The translations under genes were made by a program, and so were the position numbers. DNA of 41,359 bases from a virus, in IMG/VR virus record IMGVR_UViG_3300004181_000001, positions 1 to 41,359 of that record; one strand, 5' to 3'. Every line of letters starts with the position of its first letter. Position 1 is the stretch's first letter. Below the pieces are notes generated by a model. It did no database searches and was not told the DNA's origin. It worked only from the letters and a program-made list of their open reading frames with translations. Positions 30,591 through 38,687 of the stretch are shown piece after piece.

Positions 30591-31300
30591 TCCTGAATAA
30601 GTTCTTCGGCCTTCGGCGCCAGCGGCTCGCCGACGGCCGCCAATCGGTCAGCGGGATACTGCACCAGGAAGTCCCTGGCGCGCTCGGCCGGCGCGTCCAG
30701 CCAGGCAAGGTAGGCGTCATCGTTGAGGATCACCACCATGCGCTTGTCCTGCATCTCGGGCGGGCGCTTGGGGTCCGGCCGGTGCAGCTCTTTGAATACG
30801 GCGTGGGTGTCGGCGTTGATGGTGATCATGGCAAAGGAGTTCACCCACTGGCCGGCGGGCGACTTCCACGGCTGCCACAGGCCGGCCACACCCAGCGGCT
30901 CGCCGTCGGCCCGGGTGATGCGCGTGGGGATGTGCTTGCCGGTGCGCCAGTCAGGCTCATAAATGGCCTCGCACGGGATGATGCAGTGCCGGGCCTTGGC
31001 CCAGGCGTTCTTGAAGCTGGCCAGCTCGTGCACCGTTTCCGCCCTGGCGTTGTAGGTTCGCACGCCGTACTTGATGTCTTTGGCAAAGCCCGGCAGCAGG
31101 CCGTAGTGGGCCGGCACCGCCTCGACTTCTGGCACCGCGTCGTCGCCGGTGCCGCGCTCAGCCGGCCGGCGGATGATGGGGGCGACTTGCGTGGGGTAAA
31201 TATGGGAGGAGCCTGGCGGCGGCTCCCAGTCCATCGGTAGCGTGAAGCCCATGCGCTCCAGCCGTTTGCGCGACTTCTCTGCCTGGTAATGACTGCACAT
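30587..31300 (-). CDS. SRAP-family protein (YedK/HMCES-like)
   Basis: A 237-residue protein. Catalytic Cys2 is right after Met (MCSHYQAEKS). The conserved blocks HYGLLPGFAKD (cf. W-G-L-I-P), YNARAETVHE (84-88 core), RHCIIPCEAIYEP (Glu near 115) and KRMVVIL (187-193) fit the SRAP fold. HMCES/YedK proteins form a covalent thiazolidine with abasic sites in single-stranded DNA and so shield them. In a phage this could protect replicating DNA. It starts on the CATG shared with a rightward gene and is followed by a 65-residue partner gene. Confidence 0.85.
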   Translation of the reverse strand: MCSHYQAEKSRKRLERMGFTLPMDWEPPPGSSHIYPTQVAPIIRRPAERGTGDDAVPEVEAVPAHYGLLPGFAKDIKYGVRTYNARAETVHELASFKNAWAKARHCIIPCEAIYEPDWRTGKHIPTRITRADGEPLGVAGLWQPWKSPAGQWVNSFAMITINADTHAVFKELHRPDPKRPPEMQDKRMVVILNDDAYLAWLDAPAERARDFLVQYPADRLAAVGEPLAPKAEELIQE

Positions 31301-31664
31301 GGCCGCAGTTTACCCCGATGCGCGCTATGCTTTCCGGGTGTACTGCACCATCTACCGCCTGCGAAAAGACGGCGAGCGCCTGCCCGCGGACGCCGTGCGC
31401 GCCACCGGCACCGTGGCGCGCCTGCGTTACGAACGCCACGCCCTGGGCCAGCCCACCTACGTGGCCACCATGCTCGACGTCGTCACCGGCGAGGCTATCA
31501 GCCAGCTCGGCACGGCCAACATCAAGCTGGTCGACGAGGGCATCAAGATCGCCGGCTGGGAGGGCTACCCCGGCCGCGTGCAGCTATGGTGGTGCGTGCC
31601 GCTGACGCCCGAGCAGAACACCGAACTGAAGGCCACGCTGGCGCGCATCCGCCCCGCCCCATGA
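31299..31664 (+). CDS. Small protein divergent from SRAP, unknown function
   Basis: A 121-residue protein, the frame starting MAAVYPDARYAFRVYCTIYR at a CATG shared with the SRAP start; a GTG at 31338 (VYCTIYRLRKDGERLPADAV) could be the true start. It is rich in beta-prone segments (ATGTVARLRYERHALGQPTY), perhaps a small OB- or SH3-like domain. No family recognised. It ends at the terminator hairpin at 31664-31698. Confidence 0.5.
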   Translation: MAAVYPDARYAFRVYCTIYRLRKDGERLPADAVRATGTVARLRYERHALGQPTYVATMLDVVTGEAISQLGTANIKLVDEGIKIAGWEGYPGRVQLWWCVPLTPEQNTELKATLARIRPAP

Positions 31665-31698
31665 AAAAACCCCCGCAGGCCGTGAAGCCTGCGGGGGT
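31664..31698 (-). terminator. Strong terminator of the late operon
   Basis: A 12-bp stem, ACCCCCGCAGGC (31669-31680) with GCCTGCGGGGGT (31687-31698), encloses a 6-base loop CGTGAA. The leftward transcript ends in six U, from AAAAAA at 31664-31669. It lies just past the Rz stop and should end the late transcript. Confidence 0.85.
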
Positions 31699-31746
31699 GA
31701 ATCCCAGGCACTCGCGGACCCGGGAGGAGACAACTGTCACTGTCCG

Positions 31747-32187
31747 CTATTTGGTGGTCAACGAGTCGTACTGGGCGTAGCAGGCTTCAAGGCCGGCTCG
31801 GAGGGTGTCTGCTCGGGCAGCTTCCCTTGCAAGAAATCCTGCATCCGGTCTTGAAAGGTCGGCCCCAGTGGAACCTTTGCAATCGGCGGGATCGCCGGCG
31901 GCGGAACTGCGCCGCTCGGGGCGGTTGCGCAACTCGTCAAGAGCAGCGACAAGAAGATCATTGATATGGCGGATTTTTGCATCTTTGGCTTTCGTGATTT
32001 CCCCGGCCATGGACTGCCGGCGTTGTTCGATACGGCGGTTTTCAGCGGAGGCCGCCAGGTCGGCAGCCGTCTGTTCGGCCTGGCGCCGGTCGTAGCCAAT
32101 GCCCTGCTGGTGGTTGGCCCACCCGACGTAGGCGGCTATCAGCGCCAGCGCGATCGCGGCGTAGATGGCGATTTTGGTGAGGCTCAT
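31747..32187 (-). CDS. Inner-membrane spanin (Rz-like)
   Basis: A 146-residue protein. Residues 1-25 (MSLTKIAIYAAIALALIAAY and following) form one N-terminal membrane anchor, followed by a long helical periplasmic part (QAEQTAADLAASAENRRIEQ). This is the usual Rz (i-spanin) architecture. It works with the outer-membrane lipoprotein Rz1, nested in another frame at 31758-31982, to fuse the two membranes and complete lysis. It is the last gene of the late operon. Confidence 0.78.
   Translation of the reverse strand: MSLTKIAIYAAIALALIAAYVGWANHQQGIGYDRRQAEQTAADLAASAENRRIEQRRQSMAGEITKAKDAKIRHINDLLVAALDELRNRPERRSSAAGDPADCKGSTGADLSRPDAGFLAREAARADTLRAGLEACYAQYDSLTTK
31758..31982 (-). CDS. Outer-membrane spanin (Rz1-like lipoprotein), nested in Rz
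   Basis: A 74-residue reading frame, from MQKSAISMIFLSLLLTSCAT, lies inside the Rz gene in another frame. A lipobox LLLTSC with lipidated Cys and a Pro-rich mature part (AVPPPAIPPIAKVPLG) match Rz1. An alternative start is Met 31961. The nested Rz/Rz1 layout is established for lambda-like phages. Confidence 0.75.
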   Translation of the reverse strand: MQKSAISMIFLSLLLTSCATAPSGAVPPPAIPPIAKVPLGPTFQDRMQDFLQGKLPEQTPSEPALKPATPSTTR

Positions 32188-32188
32188 G

Positions 32189-32299
32189 TCAGCACACCCA
32201 TCGGCCCAGGTGGGGAGCGCACAGGCTGAGATAGCCGTACAGCGGCACCACGATCGCCAGCAGCACGATGCACACCAGGAAGATCCGTGCGGCCTTCAC
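32189..32299 (-). CDS. 36-residue membrane peptide in the lysis cassette
   Basis: A GTG start at 32299-32297 overlaps the endolysin stop (GTGA), and the peptide ends at TGA 32191-32189, one base before the Rz start region. It reads V/M-KAARIFLVCIVLLAIVVPL and then YGYLSLCAPHLGRWVC: one clear hydrophobic helix with three cysteines. The position between endolysin and Rz suggests a lysis-related membrane peptide (holin-like or accessory), but this is unproven. Confidence 0.5.
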   Translation of the reverse strand: MKAARIFLVCIVLLAIVVPLYGYLSLCAPHLGRWVC

Positions 32300-32754
32300 A
32301 CCAGCTCCTGAATGCCCAGCTGCGCGCCGGCGTCGGTGATGGTGATGACGCGGTTCGCCACCTTCTCAGGCACGCGTGTGCTGACGTGCACCCACTGCTT
32401 GCCCTTGACGCCCTCCAGGATCAGCTGGCCGATGCCCAGCACGCTCACCAGCGGCGCCAGCGCCTTGGCGATCTGGTATGGCGTGCCGTAGCCAGGGCAA
32501 ACGAAGTCTGCTGCGTGCCCCTGCGGGTGATCCGAAGTGCTGGCGCTGCCTACAGCGCGGTTCACGGCGGCAGAACGATAACCACTGGTGACGATGACTG
32601 GCGCGCCCAGCGTGCTGCGAATGCGCTCCAGCATCTCGGCCGTCAACACCAGGCGCGGCAGCAGCTCAGGCGGCGGGGTGTTGTCCAGCCCGAGCTGCAG
32701 GGCCTTGCTGCTGGCCGTCAGTTCGGCCAGGGTGAAGTGTTGCGACAGTTTCAT
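32296..32754 (-). CDS. Endolysin, M15-type peptidase
   Basis: A 152-residue protein, MKLSQHFTLAELTASSKALQ. The zinc-peptidase pattern includes VTSGYRSAAVN, then STSDHPQGHAADF (His and Asp ligands) and QWVHVSTR (final His). M15A D-Ala-D-Ala peptidases of this size are common phage endolysins that cut peptidoglycan cross-bridges. No signal peptide is seen, so release depends on a holin. Its ends overlap the genes on both sides. Confidence 0.85.
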   Translation of the reverse strand: MKLSQHFTLAELTASSKALQLGLDNTPPPELLPRLVLTAEMLERIRSTLGAPVIVTSGYRSAAVNRAVGSASTSDHPQGHAADFVCPGYGTPYQIAKALAPLVSVLGIGQLILEGVKGKQWVHVSTRVPEKVANRVITITDAGAQLGIQELV

Positions 32755-33113
32755 TTGGCGTACTCCTTGAATCGGGACCGAACAATCAGCAGCGCGAAGC
32801 CGCCGACAAAAAGCAGATCCACCAGGCTGACCCGGTCGACCACCAGGTAGCTGGCAAAGTGGAAGCGACCGTCAGCCGGGACCACCACCCAGGGCCGGGC
32901 CAGGGCGCCGGCAGCGCCCAGCGACAGGCAGAACCACGCCACCGCCTTGAGCAGCAGCACAAAGCGCCCCAGCAGGCCCGTGCAGGGCTGCCTGGCGGCG
33001 ATGCGCTCCAGCTTGTTCAGGCCCTCGGCCAGCACGATGAAGCCCGAGACCCAGTGCAGGGCCGGAAAGAGGTGGTCCGCCAGGTAGGCGGCAAAAAGGT
33101 CAAGCCGCGGCAT
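32751..33113 (-). CDS. Membrane protein of lysis cassette, possible holin/antiholin
   Basis: A 120-residue protein MPRLDLFAAYLADHLFPALH with about three hydrophobic stretches (HWVSGFIVLAEGL, FVLLLKAVAWFCLSLGAAGA, VDLLFVGGFALLIVRSRF). Its overlaps with endolysin and the next membrane gene place it in the lysis cassette. Which of the two membrane proteins is the holin cannot be decided here. Confidence 0.58.
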   Translation of the reverse strand: MPRLDLFAAYLADHLFPALHWVSGFIVLAEGLNKLERIAARQPCTGLLGRFVLLLKAVAWFCLSLGAAGALARPWVVVPADGRFHFASYLVVDRVSLVDLLFVGGFALLIVRSRFKEYAK

Positions 33114-33567
33114 CGGGGCCTCCTTCGTCTTTCTTGCCGCCCAAAGCGGTCAATTTGGCGTTTTTGCTGTTGAGCCATTTGCGCAGGTAGAACTGCGCAC
33201 CCACCCCCATGAAGAAGGCGATGCTCAGCATCAGCCCCTCCGGGATCTTGAGGTTCTGGCCTTCCATCAGCATGAAAAGCGGCGTCATGTAGCCGGCCGC
33301 CACGCTGCTGGCCAGGATGTGCCACATGCGCCGCCAGGTGGTGCGCACCAGCTCGCGCAGGGTGTCGCCGCTGCTGGGCACGGTGTCCAGCAGCACAATG
33401 GCCACCAGCGCGCCGGCAAAGCCCGCCACCAGCACATCGGCGCGTAGGCCCAGGGCAATGCCGAACACGACAATCTGCGGCACCACCGCCGGCGCAGTGG
33501 CCAGCAGCGGCAGCGCCACACCGGCACTGATGATGGTGGCCGCCGTGGGCGCCGCAGGTTCAAGCAT
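33100..33567 (-). CDS. Putative holin-like membrane protein
   Basis: A 155-residue protein with three or more hydrophobic segments (ATIISAGVALPLLATAPAVV, FGIALGLRADVLVAGFAGAL, GLMLSIAFFMGVGAQFYL) and a charged C-terminus (KNAKLTALGGKKDEGGPD). This is the general shape of phage holins that time membrane lesions for endolysin escape. It overlaps the next membrane gene by 14 bases. Confidence 0.6.
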   Translation of the reverse strand: MLEPAAPTAATIISAGVALPLLATAPAVVPQIVVFGIALGLRADVLVAGFAGALVAIVLLDTVPSSGDTLRELVRTTWRRMWHILASSVAAGYMTPLFMLMEGQNLKIPEGLMLSIAFFMGVGAQFYLRKWLNSKNAKLTALGGKKDEGGPDAAA

Positions 33568-33568
33568 T

Positions 33569-33919
33569 TCAGGCTCCTTTGTTGTTGCGGTGGTTGTCGA
33601 TCAGATCCAGCAGCGGCTGCTCTTTGGCATTGGCGCCCACGCAGTGGCCGGGCTGGTCGACGCGGTCGGTGATCCAGATGATTCCGCGCGCCCACCAGGT
33701 GGTGCGCACGCGGCCGCAGTGGCTGCTCATGGTCTCGAACGGGTTGCCGGCCAGGGCGCTGGCATTGGCGGCCATGTCATAGGCGCGCAGGGCGCGCTTT
33801 CCGGCGTCGGCATCGCCTGTGACCAGCATCCACAGGAAGCGGATGAAACCGGCCCACAGGCACGGCAGCAGCAGGCACAGCAGCACCAGGCCGCGGAAAA
33901 TGATTTTGGTGCGGCTCAT
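33569..33919 (-). CDS. Membrane protein of unknown function
   Basis: A 116-residue protein from MSRTKIIFRGLVLLCLLLPC; ATGA overlap with the upstream gene stop at 33916 chooses this start. One strong N-terminal hydrophobic segment (GLVLLCLLLPCLWAGFIRFL) is followed by a soluble part (RVRTTWWARGIIWITDRVDQ). No family recognised; it lies between fibre and lysis genes. Confidence 0.55.
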   Translation of the reverse strand: MSRTKIIFRGLVLLCLLLPCLWAGFIRFLWMLVTGDADAGKRALRAYDMAANASALAGNPFETMSSHCGRVRTTWWARGIIWITDRVDQPGHCVGANAKEQPLLDLIDNHRNNKGA

Positions 33920-34320
33920 ATCGGGTCCAGTGCCTTGATGGCGTCGAAGGTCGGCCGGTGGGCCACCTTGAGCGTGTTGGTAATTTCCAGATAAACAATG
34001 GTCGCCCATTGCTTCACCGCGCCGTCCACGGCAGTGACGATGCGCTGGTCGTTGAAGAAGCCCTCCAGCGAGCTGATGGCGTTGTCGATGGCCAGCAGCA
34101 CCGGGGCAGTCGCTCCAGCGCCTACCGCCTTGCGGCGCTCACGCTCCAGGTGCCACAGCAGGGTGTCGCGCAGACTCATGGCTTCTTTGAGCAGGCGTTT
34201 TTTCACCACGTCGGGGTCTACCCAGATCTCTGCCGACTCGACAAACTCCTGGCCTTCGTACTGCGCGCACGAATAGATGCCGATGACATGCCCGGCCTGG
34301 TTGCGGTCAACGTAGGGCAT
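33916..34320 (-). CDS. Hypothetical protein following the tail fibre gene
   Basis: A 134-residue protein MPYVDRNQAGHVIGIYSCAQ. Position right after the fibre gene suggests a fibre-associated or chaperone role. The N-terminal motif GHVIGIYSCAQYEGQEFV is similar in style to proteins that follow fibre genes. The C-terminal half is helical. The function is inferred from position only. Confidence 0.48.
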   Translation of the reverse strand: MPYVDRNQAGHVIGIYSCAQYEGQEFVESAEIWVDPDVVKKRLLKEAMSLRDTLLWHLERERRKAVGAGATAPVLLAIDNAISSLEGFFNDQRIVTAVDGAVKQWATIVYLEITNTLKVAHRPTFDAIKALDPI

Positions 34321-35243
34321 CAGGCGTCCCTCCCGCGGCGGATGGTGTAGCCGACCACCGAGCCGAGCAGTGTGGTGGTCGCGGCGCTGGCCACGGAGTA
34401 GATCTGCGAGCTGGTGTTGGTCATCACCTCTTCACAGGAATAGCCGCCGTAGCCGCTGGGCGATGGCACCAGAGCGGTATGGTGGCCACCGGCCAGCGTC
34501 TGAGCACCCAGCGCCGGGTCATACAGCTTGACCTGAACGGCGGCGCTGGTGTGAGAAACATAGCCCGAAAGTTTGGCAAGCGCCTTGATGCCAAGCGGCG
34601 TCGGCAGGGTGCGAAGAATGGGCAACGTGCTCTGGTCGGTGACGTAGATGTCAGTGCTGTTTGGCGAGTCCCACGTCCAATGATCGCCGTTTTGAATAAA
34701 CTTGACCCAATGCGCGCTGCCGTTGGTCAGGCCCGAACCAACCCAGCGGTATTGCGTGTAGGCTGCCGGCACGTTGCCGCCACCCGCCACATAAGAGGCG
34801 GCTGTGAGCCCCGTCGCCGGCGGGCTGGTGCTGAAACACACGTCCTCCACGCCCGTGTCAGGCCGCTTGATCGCGTAGAAGTGGTACCAGGTATTGTTGG
34901 CCACCGCCCCAGCCTCGGCCTTGCCGCCGTTGCCCGTGCCCACCACCCACGCGCCCGTGGTTTTGGCGATCGATGACGTCAGCACAATCAGGTCCGTATT
35001 GGCCGCATCCATCGCCTCACCGGCGCCGATGGTCATGGTGGCCGAGCTGCCGGCGGTAGACATGATGAAGCCGTCAAAGTCCTTGACGGTGCTGACACCC
35101 AGCACGGTGCGGGCTGTGGCCTTGGTGCTGTCGGTGCCAAACAGGTCCGCAATGAAGGTGCGCAGGTTGGCAACAAAGGTTTTCTTGTTGCCTTGCGTGG
35201 CTGCCGACGAGGTGTAGTCTGATGATGGTGCGAGTGTGGTCAT
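34320..35243 (-). CDS. Tail fibre protein
   Basis: A 307-residue protein MTTLAPSSDYTSSAATQGNK. An N-terminal attachment-type segment is followed by low-complexity Ser/Thr/Gly/Ala and aromatic-rich beta segments (NTWYHFYAIKRPDTGVEDVC, NGDHWTWDSPNSTDIYV), typical of phage fibre proteins. It follows the J-like tail tip gene. It carries no DGR VR-like sequence. Likely contacts the host surface. Confidence 0.72.
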   Translation of the reverse strand: MTTLAPSSDYTSSAATQGNKKTFVANLRTFIADLFGTDSTKATARTVLGVSTVKDFDGFIMSTAGSSATMTIGAGEAMDAANTDLIVLTSSIAKTTGAWVVGTGNGGKAEAGAVANNTWYHFYAIKRPDTGVEDVCFSTSPPATGLTAASYVAGGGNVPAAYTQYRWVGSGLTNGSAHWVKFIQNGDHWTWDSPNSTDIYVTDQSTLPILRTLPTPLGIKALAKLSGYVSHTSAAVQVKLYDPALGAQTLAGGHHTALVPSPSGYGGYSCEEVMTNTSSQIYSVASAATTTLLGSVVGYTIRRGRDA

Positions 35244-35244
35244 G

Positions 35245-38200
35245 TCAATATCCTTGAAGGGTTGCGGTTACGGTGCCGTTGACGGCGCTATTGGTGTCGT
35301 CGCGTGTGGTGACGGTGCGCGTGGCGCGGTTTTCAATGCGTGCTGTGCGCGCGGTGCCGCCATCGGCCACCAGGGTCAGGCCGATCTCCACATGGCGCCA
35401 TGTCTTGGCAGTGGGGATGACGGTGCCGCCTGCCAGAACGCTGACCAGGCCGACGTTTTCAAACTGGTCTTCAACATCGAGGCTGAATGCCAGCGCCGAG
35501 ATCACGCCTTGAACATCACGGCTTTGAATGGTGACTTGCGCCTCGTAGCGGCCGCCCTGGGCCACGACGGAACCGGGCCATGGCCGCCAGGCCTCTACGC
35601 TCCAGGCCGGGTCGTCGTCATTGGTCCAGCCGGGCTCTGTGTCGCCGGTCCAGCCGGGCGCGTCGCCGTCCCTTCGGTACTCAATCAGGTAGGCGGCGCC
35701 GGCGATTTCATTGGGCAGCGTGAGCTGGGCGCCTGCGTCTGCATCGTCAACAATAAACACGTCGGGCCGGTACGTGACCGCACCGTAGGTGTCCAGCGAC
35801 CAACCAGGGTCGCTGTCCAGCGTCCAGCCCGCAGTGTTGGGGTTCGGGTCCCAGGCCAGTGGCGAAGCGTCAGCCGTAGCCACCAGGTTGCCGCCAACCA
35901 CCGTGGCGCCGGTGTAAACGCCCGGCCAGCTTGCCGCCTTGTAGTCATACGCCAGGATGACGTTGGCCACCAAAGGGTCGCCCAGGTTGATGACTGAAGC
36001 GGCTACATTGCGCGACTCATTGCCAAGTGGAAACTCAGGACTTTGCGACGTGTCGAAGGCCTTGATCATGAATGTGGCCGTGACCGTGGGCCGGATCTGG
36101 ATCATGTAGGGCCCGCCCGGCAACAGCCCGGTGTGCAGCGGCGTGGCATCGCCCCAGCTGCGGTTGTTGCCTGGCTGCCAGCGGATCTGGAAGCCCGCCA
36201 GATCCGGCACGCCGGTCATGGTGGGCCAGCTGGCCAGGCCGTCCAGCGCCACGGCGAAGCTGCTCACGTCAGGCGGCCGCTCAGTCTTGCCGATGACGGT
36301 GTGGCTCACCACCGGGCACCAGTCCCCTTGGCGCCCCTGCCCAGTGACGCAGCGCCCGCGAAACAGCATCAAGTCGCGGTCCACCAGCTCGCCGGTGAAT
36401 ATTTCGACATCGCCCCCGGGAACGGCCGCCAGGGTGGTCCAGTCGTCGCTCAGCACGGTAGCACTCTTGTGTTGCCATTCGACCTTGCCGCCCTGCCGCA
36501 CGTAGCTGTTGGTGATCTGATCCCAGCGCACGCGGGCGCGACTGATCACGGTGCCATCGCCAAGCACCTTCAGGACGGCGGTGCCGCTTTCAATCTGCAC
36601 GCCAGTTGGCACGGGGATGGTGGACACATCGGGCAAACTGGTGTTAGGAATGTCCACCCCGGCGCCAGCCATGGCGTAGTTCCAGTTCCACACCTCGGGG
36701 CCGGTTTCCTGCAGCACATAGACGAGCGTGTTGTTTTCAAACTCGCGGCGCAGGTTGGTAAACACCTTGTTGGCGTAGCCCAGCCGCGCCAGGTTGACAT
36801 TGACGGTGTGCAGCGGCGCGCTGTCATAGCCTTTTAGTGTGGTGCCCAACTGCAGGGTGAGTGGCTGTCGCGCGCGGGCCAGCCGCTGCCAGGCAATCAT
36901 CTGGCAACGTGCCGGCTCATTGACCAGCTCGAAGTTGACCTCGGCCGGCAGCAGCTCGTCGCCGTCTTGCGCCTGGTAGACATCGCTGGTCACCATGTCA
37001 TAAGCCATGCGGGTGTAGCCGGCATAGACGTTCACAAACGTGCCCTTGACAGCGTTGAAGAGGTCGCGCTTGGCGGTGCGCGGCGCCACGGTGATGCCGG
37101 CGCCAGACAGTGTGTCCTCGTTGATCTCCAGCGTGGGTTCTCTGTAATAGCCAGCGATGATCTGCCATTGCCCACTGATCCACACGGCGTCGCCGTCCAT
37201 GGCGTCGAGGATGTGGTTGAGGTTGTCCAGCGGGCTGGCGGCGCTGGTGAGTTGGCCGTTGGCCTGGTAACGCTGGTCTAGCCTGGTCGGGCTGAAATAG
37301 AGTCCCTCGTCACACACATTCGCGCTTGCCAGCAATTCCCCGGCATGCACCTCTGCATGAAGCGTTTTCGGAGCAAATCCACTGTTTACCATCAACCAGC
37401 GAGCCAGCAGCGCTGGATTGCGGGTCCACGCCGTGGCATCGAGCCGGGGATCGTAGGCCCTCACGCCACGCGTCACGGCGCTGATGTTGGGCACGCCGAT
37501 CTGGCCTAGGATGTTGTAGTCGGCCTCCATCACGCAAGTCACGTAGCAAATGCCAGTGCCCTTTCGGCTGGCGTCCCAGGCACCCGGAATGCCGGCAGCC
37601 GCCGCCGCGGCTATAAGCTCGGGAGCGGCGGCCTGACCAGGTGAGCCCAGGTACTTCCTGATGTAGAACAGCGGCTGCGTTTCCACCACCGTGTAGTTCA
37701 CATTGGTGAAGGTGGTGTAGACGGGGTTCTCGCCACCTTGCGTCATGGCCATCACGACCGCAGTGCTATCTATGCGCGTCGGCGTGCGAGACAACACTAC
37801 TGGTTGCCCCTCCGGGAAACTTTCGCTGTAAGTGTTGCTAATGACGCGCACGTACTTGGCCGGCGCAATCACCGCGCCGCTGCCGTCCAGCGTGACCGGC
37901 TCATGGTTGAACATGATGGTTTCAATGGCGTCGCACTCATGCCCGGCCAGCACCACCCCAAAGGCGTGGAAGTTGCGCAGCGGGCCGTAGGTAAACCAGC
38001 AGGCCAGCGGGCCGCTGGCCTCGTCGCGGCCCAAAATGATGTTGCGCGGCTGGATGGCGCTGCGGATCACCGTGGTGCGGTCTACCAGCCCGGCGTTGAA
38101 AGCGGCGCGCTGCTGTTCGGCGGCGGCGCGCTGGGCTGCTTCGGCCTTCTTTTGCGCGCGATTGGCCATGGCGCTGCTGATGGCAAATGACGCCACTGCA

Positions 38201-38271
38201 AACACAATCTGTCCAACCGTGATGGTGCCAACCACTACGGTGCTGAGGGCGACTGCAATTGCTGCCGGCAT
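35245..38271 (-). CDS. Tail tip / host-specificity protein (J-like)
   Basis: A 1008-residue protein. The N-terminal hydrophobic segment (VVVGTITVGQIVFAVASFAI, about 10-35) and an Ala/Gln-rich coil (RAQKKAEAAQRAAAEQQRAA) are followed by tail-hub-like domains and fibronectin-like repeats to the C-terminus. Size and place fit gpJ-type tail proteins, which bind the host receptor and close the tail tip. The stop at 35245 lies one base before the fibre start. Confidence 0.8.
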   Translation of the reverse strand: MPAAIAVALSTVVVGTITVGQIVFAVASFAISSAMANRAQKKAEAAQRAAAEQQRAAFNAGLVDRTTVIRSAIQPRNIILGRDEASGPLACWFTYGPLRNFHAFGVVLAGHECDAIETIMFNHEPVTLDGSGAVIAPAKYVRVISNTYSESFPEGQPVVLSRTPTRIDSTAVVMAMTQGGENPVYTTFTNVNYTVVETQPLFYIRKYLGSPGQAAAPELIAAAAAAGIPGAWDASRKGTGICYVTCVMEADYNILGQIGVPNISAVTRGVRAYDPRLDATAWTRNPALLARWLMVNSGFAPKTLHAEVHAGELLASANVCDEGLYFSPTRLDQRYQANGQLTSAASPLDNLNHILDAMDGDAVWISGQWQIIAGYYREPTLEINEDTLSGAGITVAPRTAKRDLFNAVKGTFVNVYAGYTRMAYDMVTSDVYQAQDGDELLPAEVNFELVNEPARCQMIAWQRLARARQPLTLQLGTTLKGYDSAPLHTVNVNLARLGYANKVFTNLRREFENNTLVYVLQETGPEVWNWNYAMAGAGVDIPNTSLPDVSTIPVPTGVQIESGTAVLKVLGDGTVISRARVRWDQITNSYVRQGGKVEWQHKSATVLSDDWTTLAAVPGGDVEIFTGELVDRDLMLFRGRCVTGQGRQGDWCPVVSHTVIGKTERPPDVSSFAVALDGLASWPTMTGVPDLAGFQIRWQPGNNRSWGDATPLHTGLLPGGPYMIQIRPTVTATFMIKAFDTSQSPEFPLGNESRNVAASVINLGDPLVANVILAYDYKAASWPGVYTGATVVGGNLVATADASPLAWDPNPNTAGWTLDSDPGWSLDTYGAVTYRPDVFIVDDADAGAQLTLPNEIAGAAYLIEYRRDGDAPGWTGDTEPGWTNDDDPAWSVEAWRPWPGSVVAQGGRYEAQVTIQSRDVQGVISALAFSLDVEDQFENVGLVSVLAGGTVIPTAKTWRHVEIGLTLVADGGTARTARIENRATRTVTTRDDTNSAVNGTVTATLQGY

Positions 38272-38273
38272 AC

Positions 38274-38687
38274 TCAGACCCTCCAGGCGGCCACAGCCGC
38301 GGTAATGGACAACATCACCATGCGCTCAGGCCCGGGCGCGGCCAGGTGGGCGCCTACGCAGATCCCCAGCGCCTGCGGCCCGTAGGGCTCTGCCATCTCA
38401 AACAGCACCACGTCGCCCCGGCCGGCCAGTGCAGGCGCCGGCAAGGGCTCACCCAGGTGCTGCGTTACCAGCGCCTGCAGGCTGCCGGCGCGCTTGATCA
38501 GCCGCGCCGCGCCGGCCTGGGTGGTGTACTTGCCGCGCAGCGGCGCCATGGCGTCTTCCCCGGTGATGGCCTGCACCGCGCCGGCGGCAAAGGTGCAGCA
38601 GTCGTTGTGCACCCAGGCAAACGGCAGTGCGCGGGCGTTGGCCAGGTGCGCAGCCAGGCGGGTGGGCCAGTCGGGGTGGCGCGTCAT
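38274..38687 (-). CDS. NlpC/P60-like tail protein (DUF6950-like)
   Basis: A 137-residue protein with FAWVHNDCCTFAAGAVQAIT (Cys-containing NlpC/P60 start, catalytic Cys near residue 31) and ALAGRGDVVLFEMAEPYGPQ. In many phages such a small peptidase sits between the distal tail proteins and J, where it may help penetrate peptidoglycan. Position and the C.T.AAG motif support the call. Confidence 0.68.
   Translation of the reverse strand: MTRHPDWPTRLAAHLANARALPFAWVHNDCCTFAAGAVQAITGEDAMAPLRGKYTTQAGAARLIKRAGSLQALVTQHLGEPLPAPALAGRGDVVLFEMAEPYGPQALGICVGAHLAAPGPERMVMLSITAAVAAWRV

Noticed and set aside
30587-31300. SRAP protein lacking its catalytic histidine
   Set aside because: The usual H-D-R-M-P reads QDKRMV here, but His173 in ELHRPD just upstream could be the equivalent residue in this variant, so loss of function cannot be claimed.
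34320-38271. Tail fibre or J-like protein as a DGR target
   Set aside because: No stretch resembling the TR (ACGCAGTACTCGGAC or GAGGGGCGTTGCCGAG) is present in these genes.
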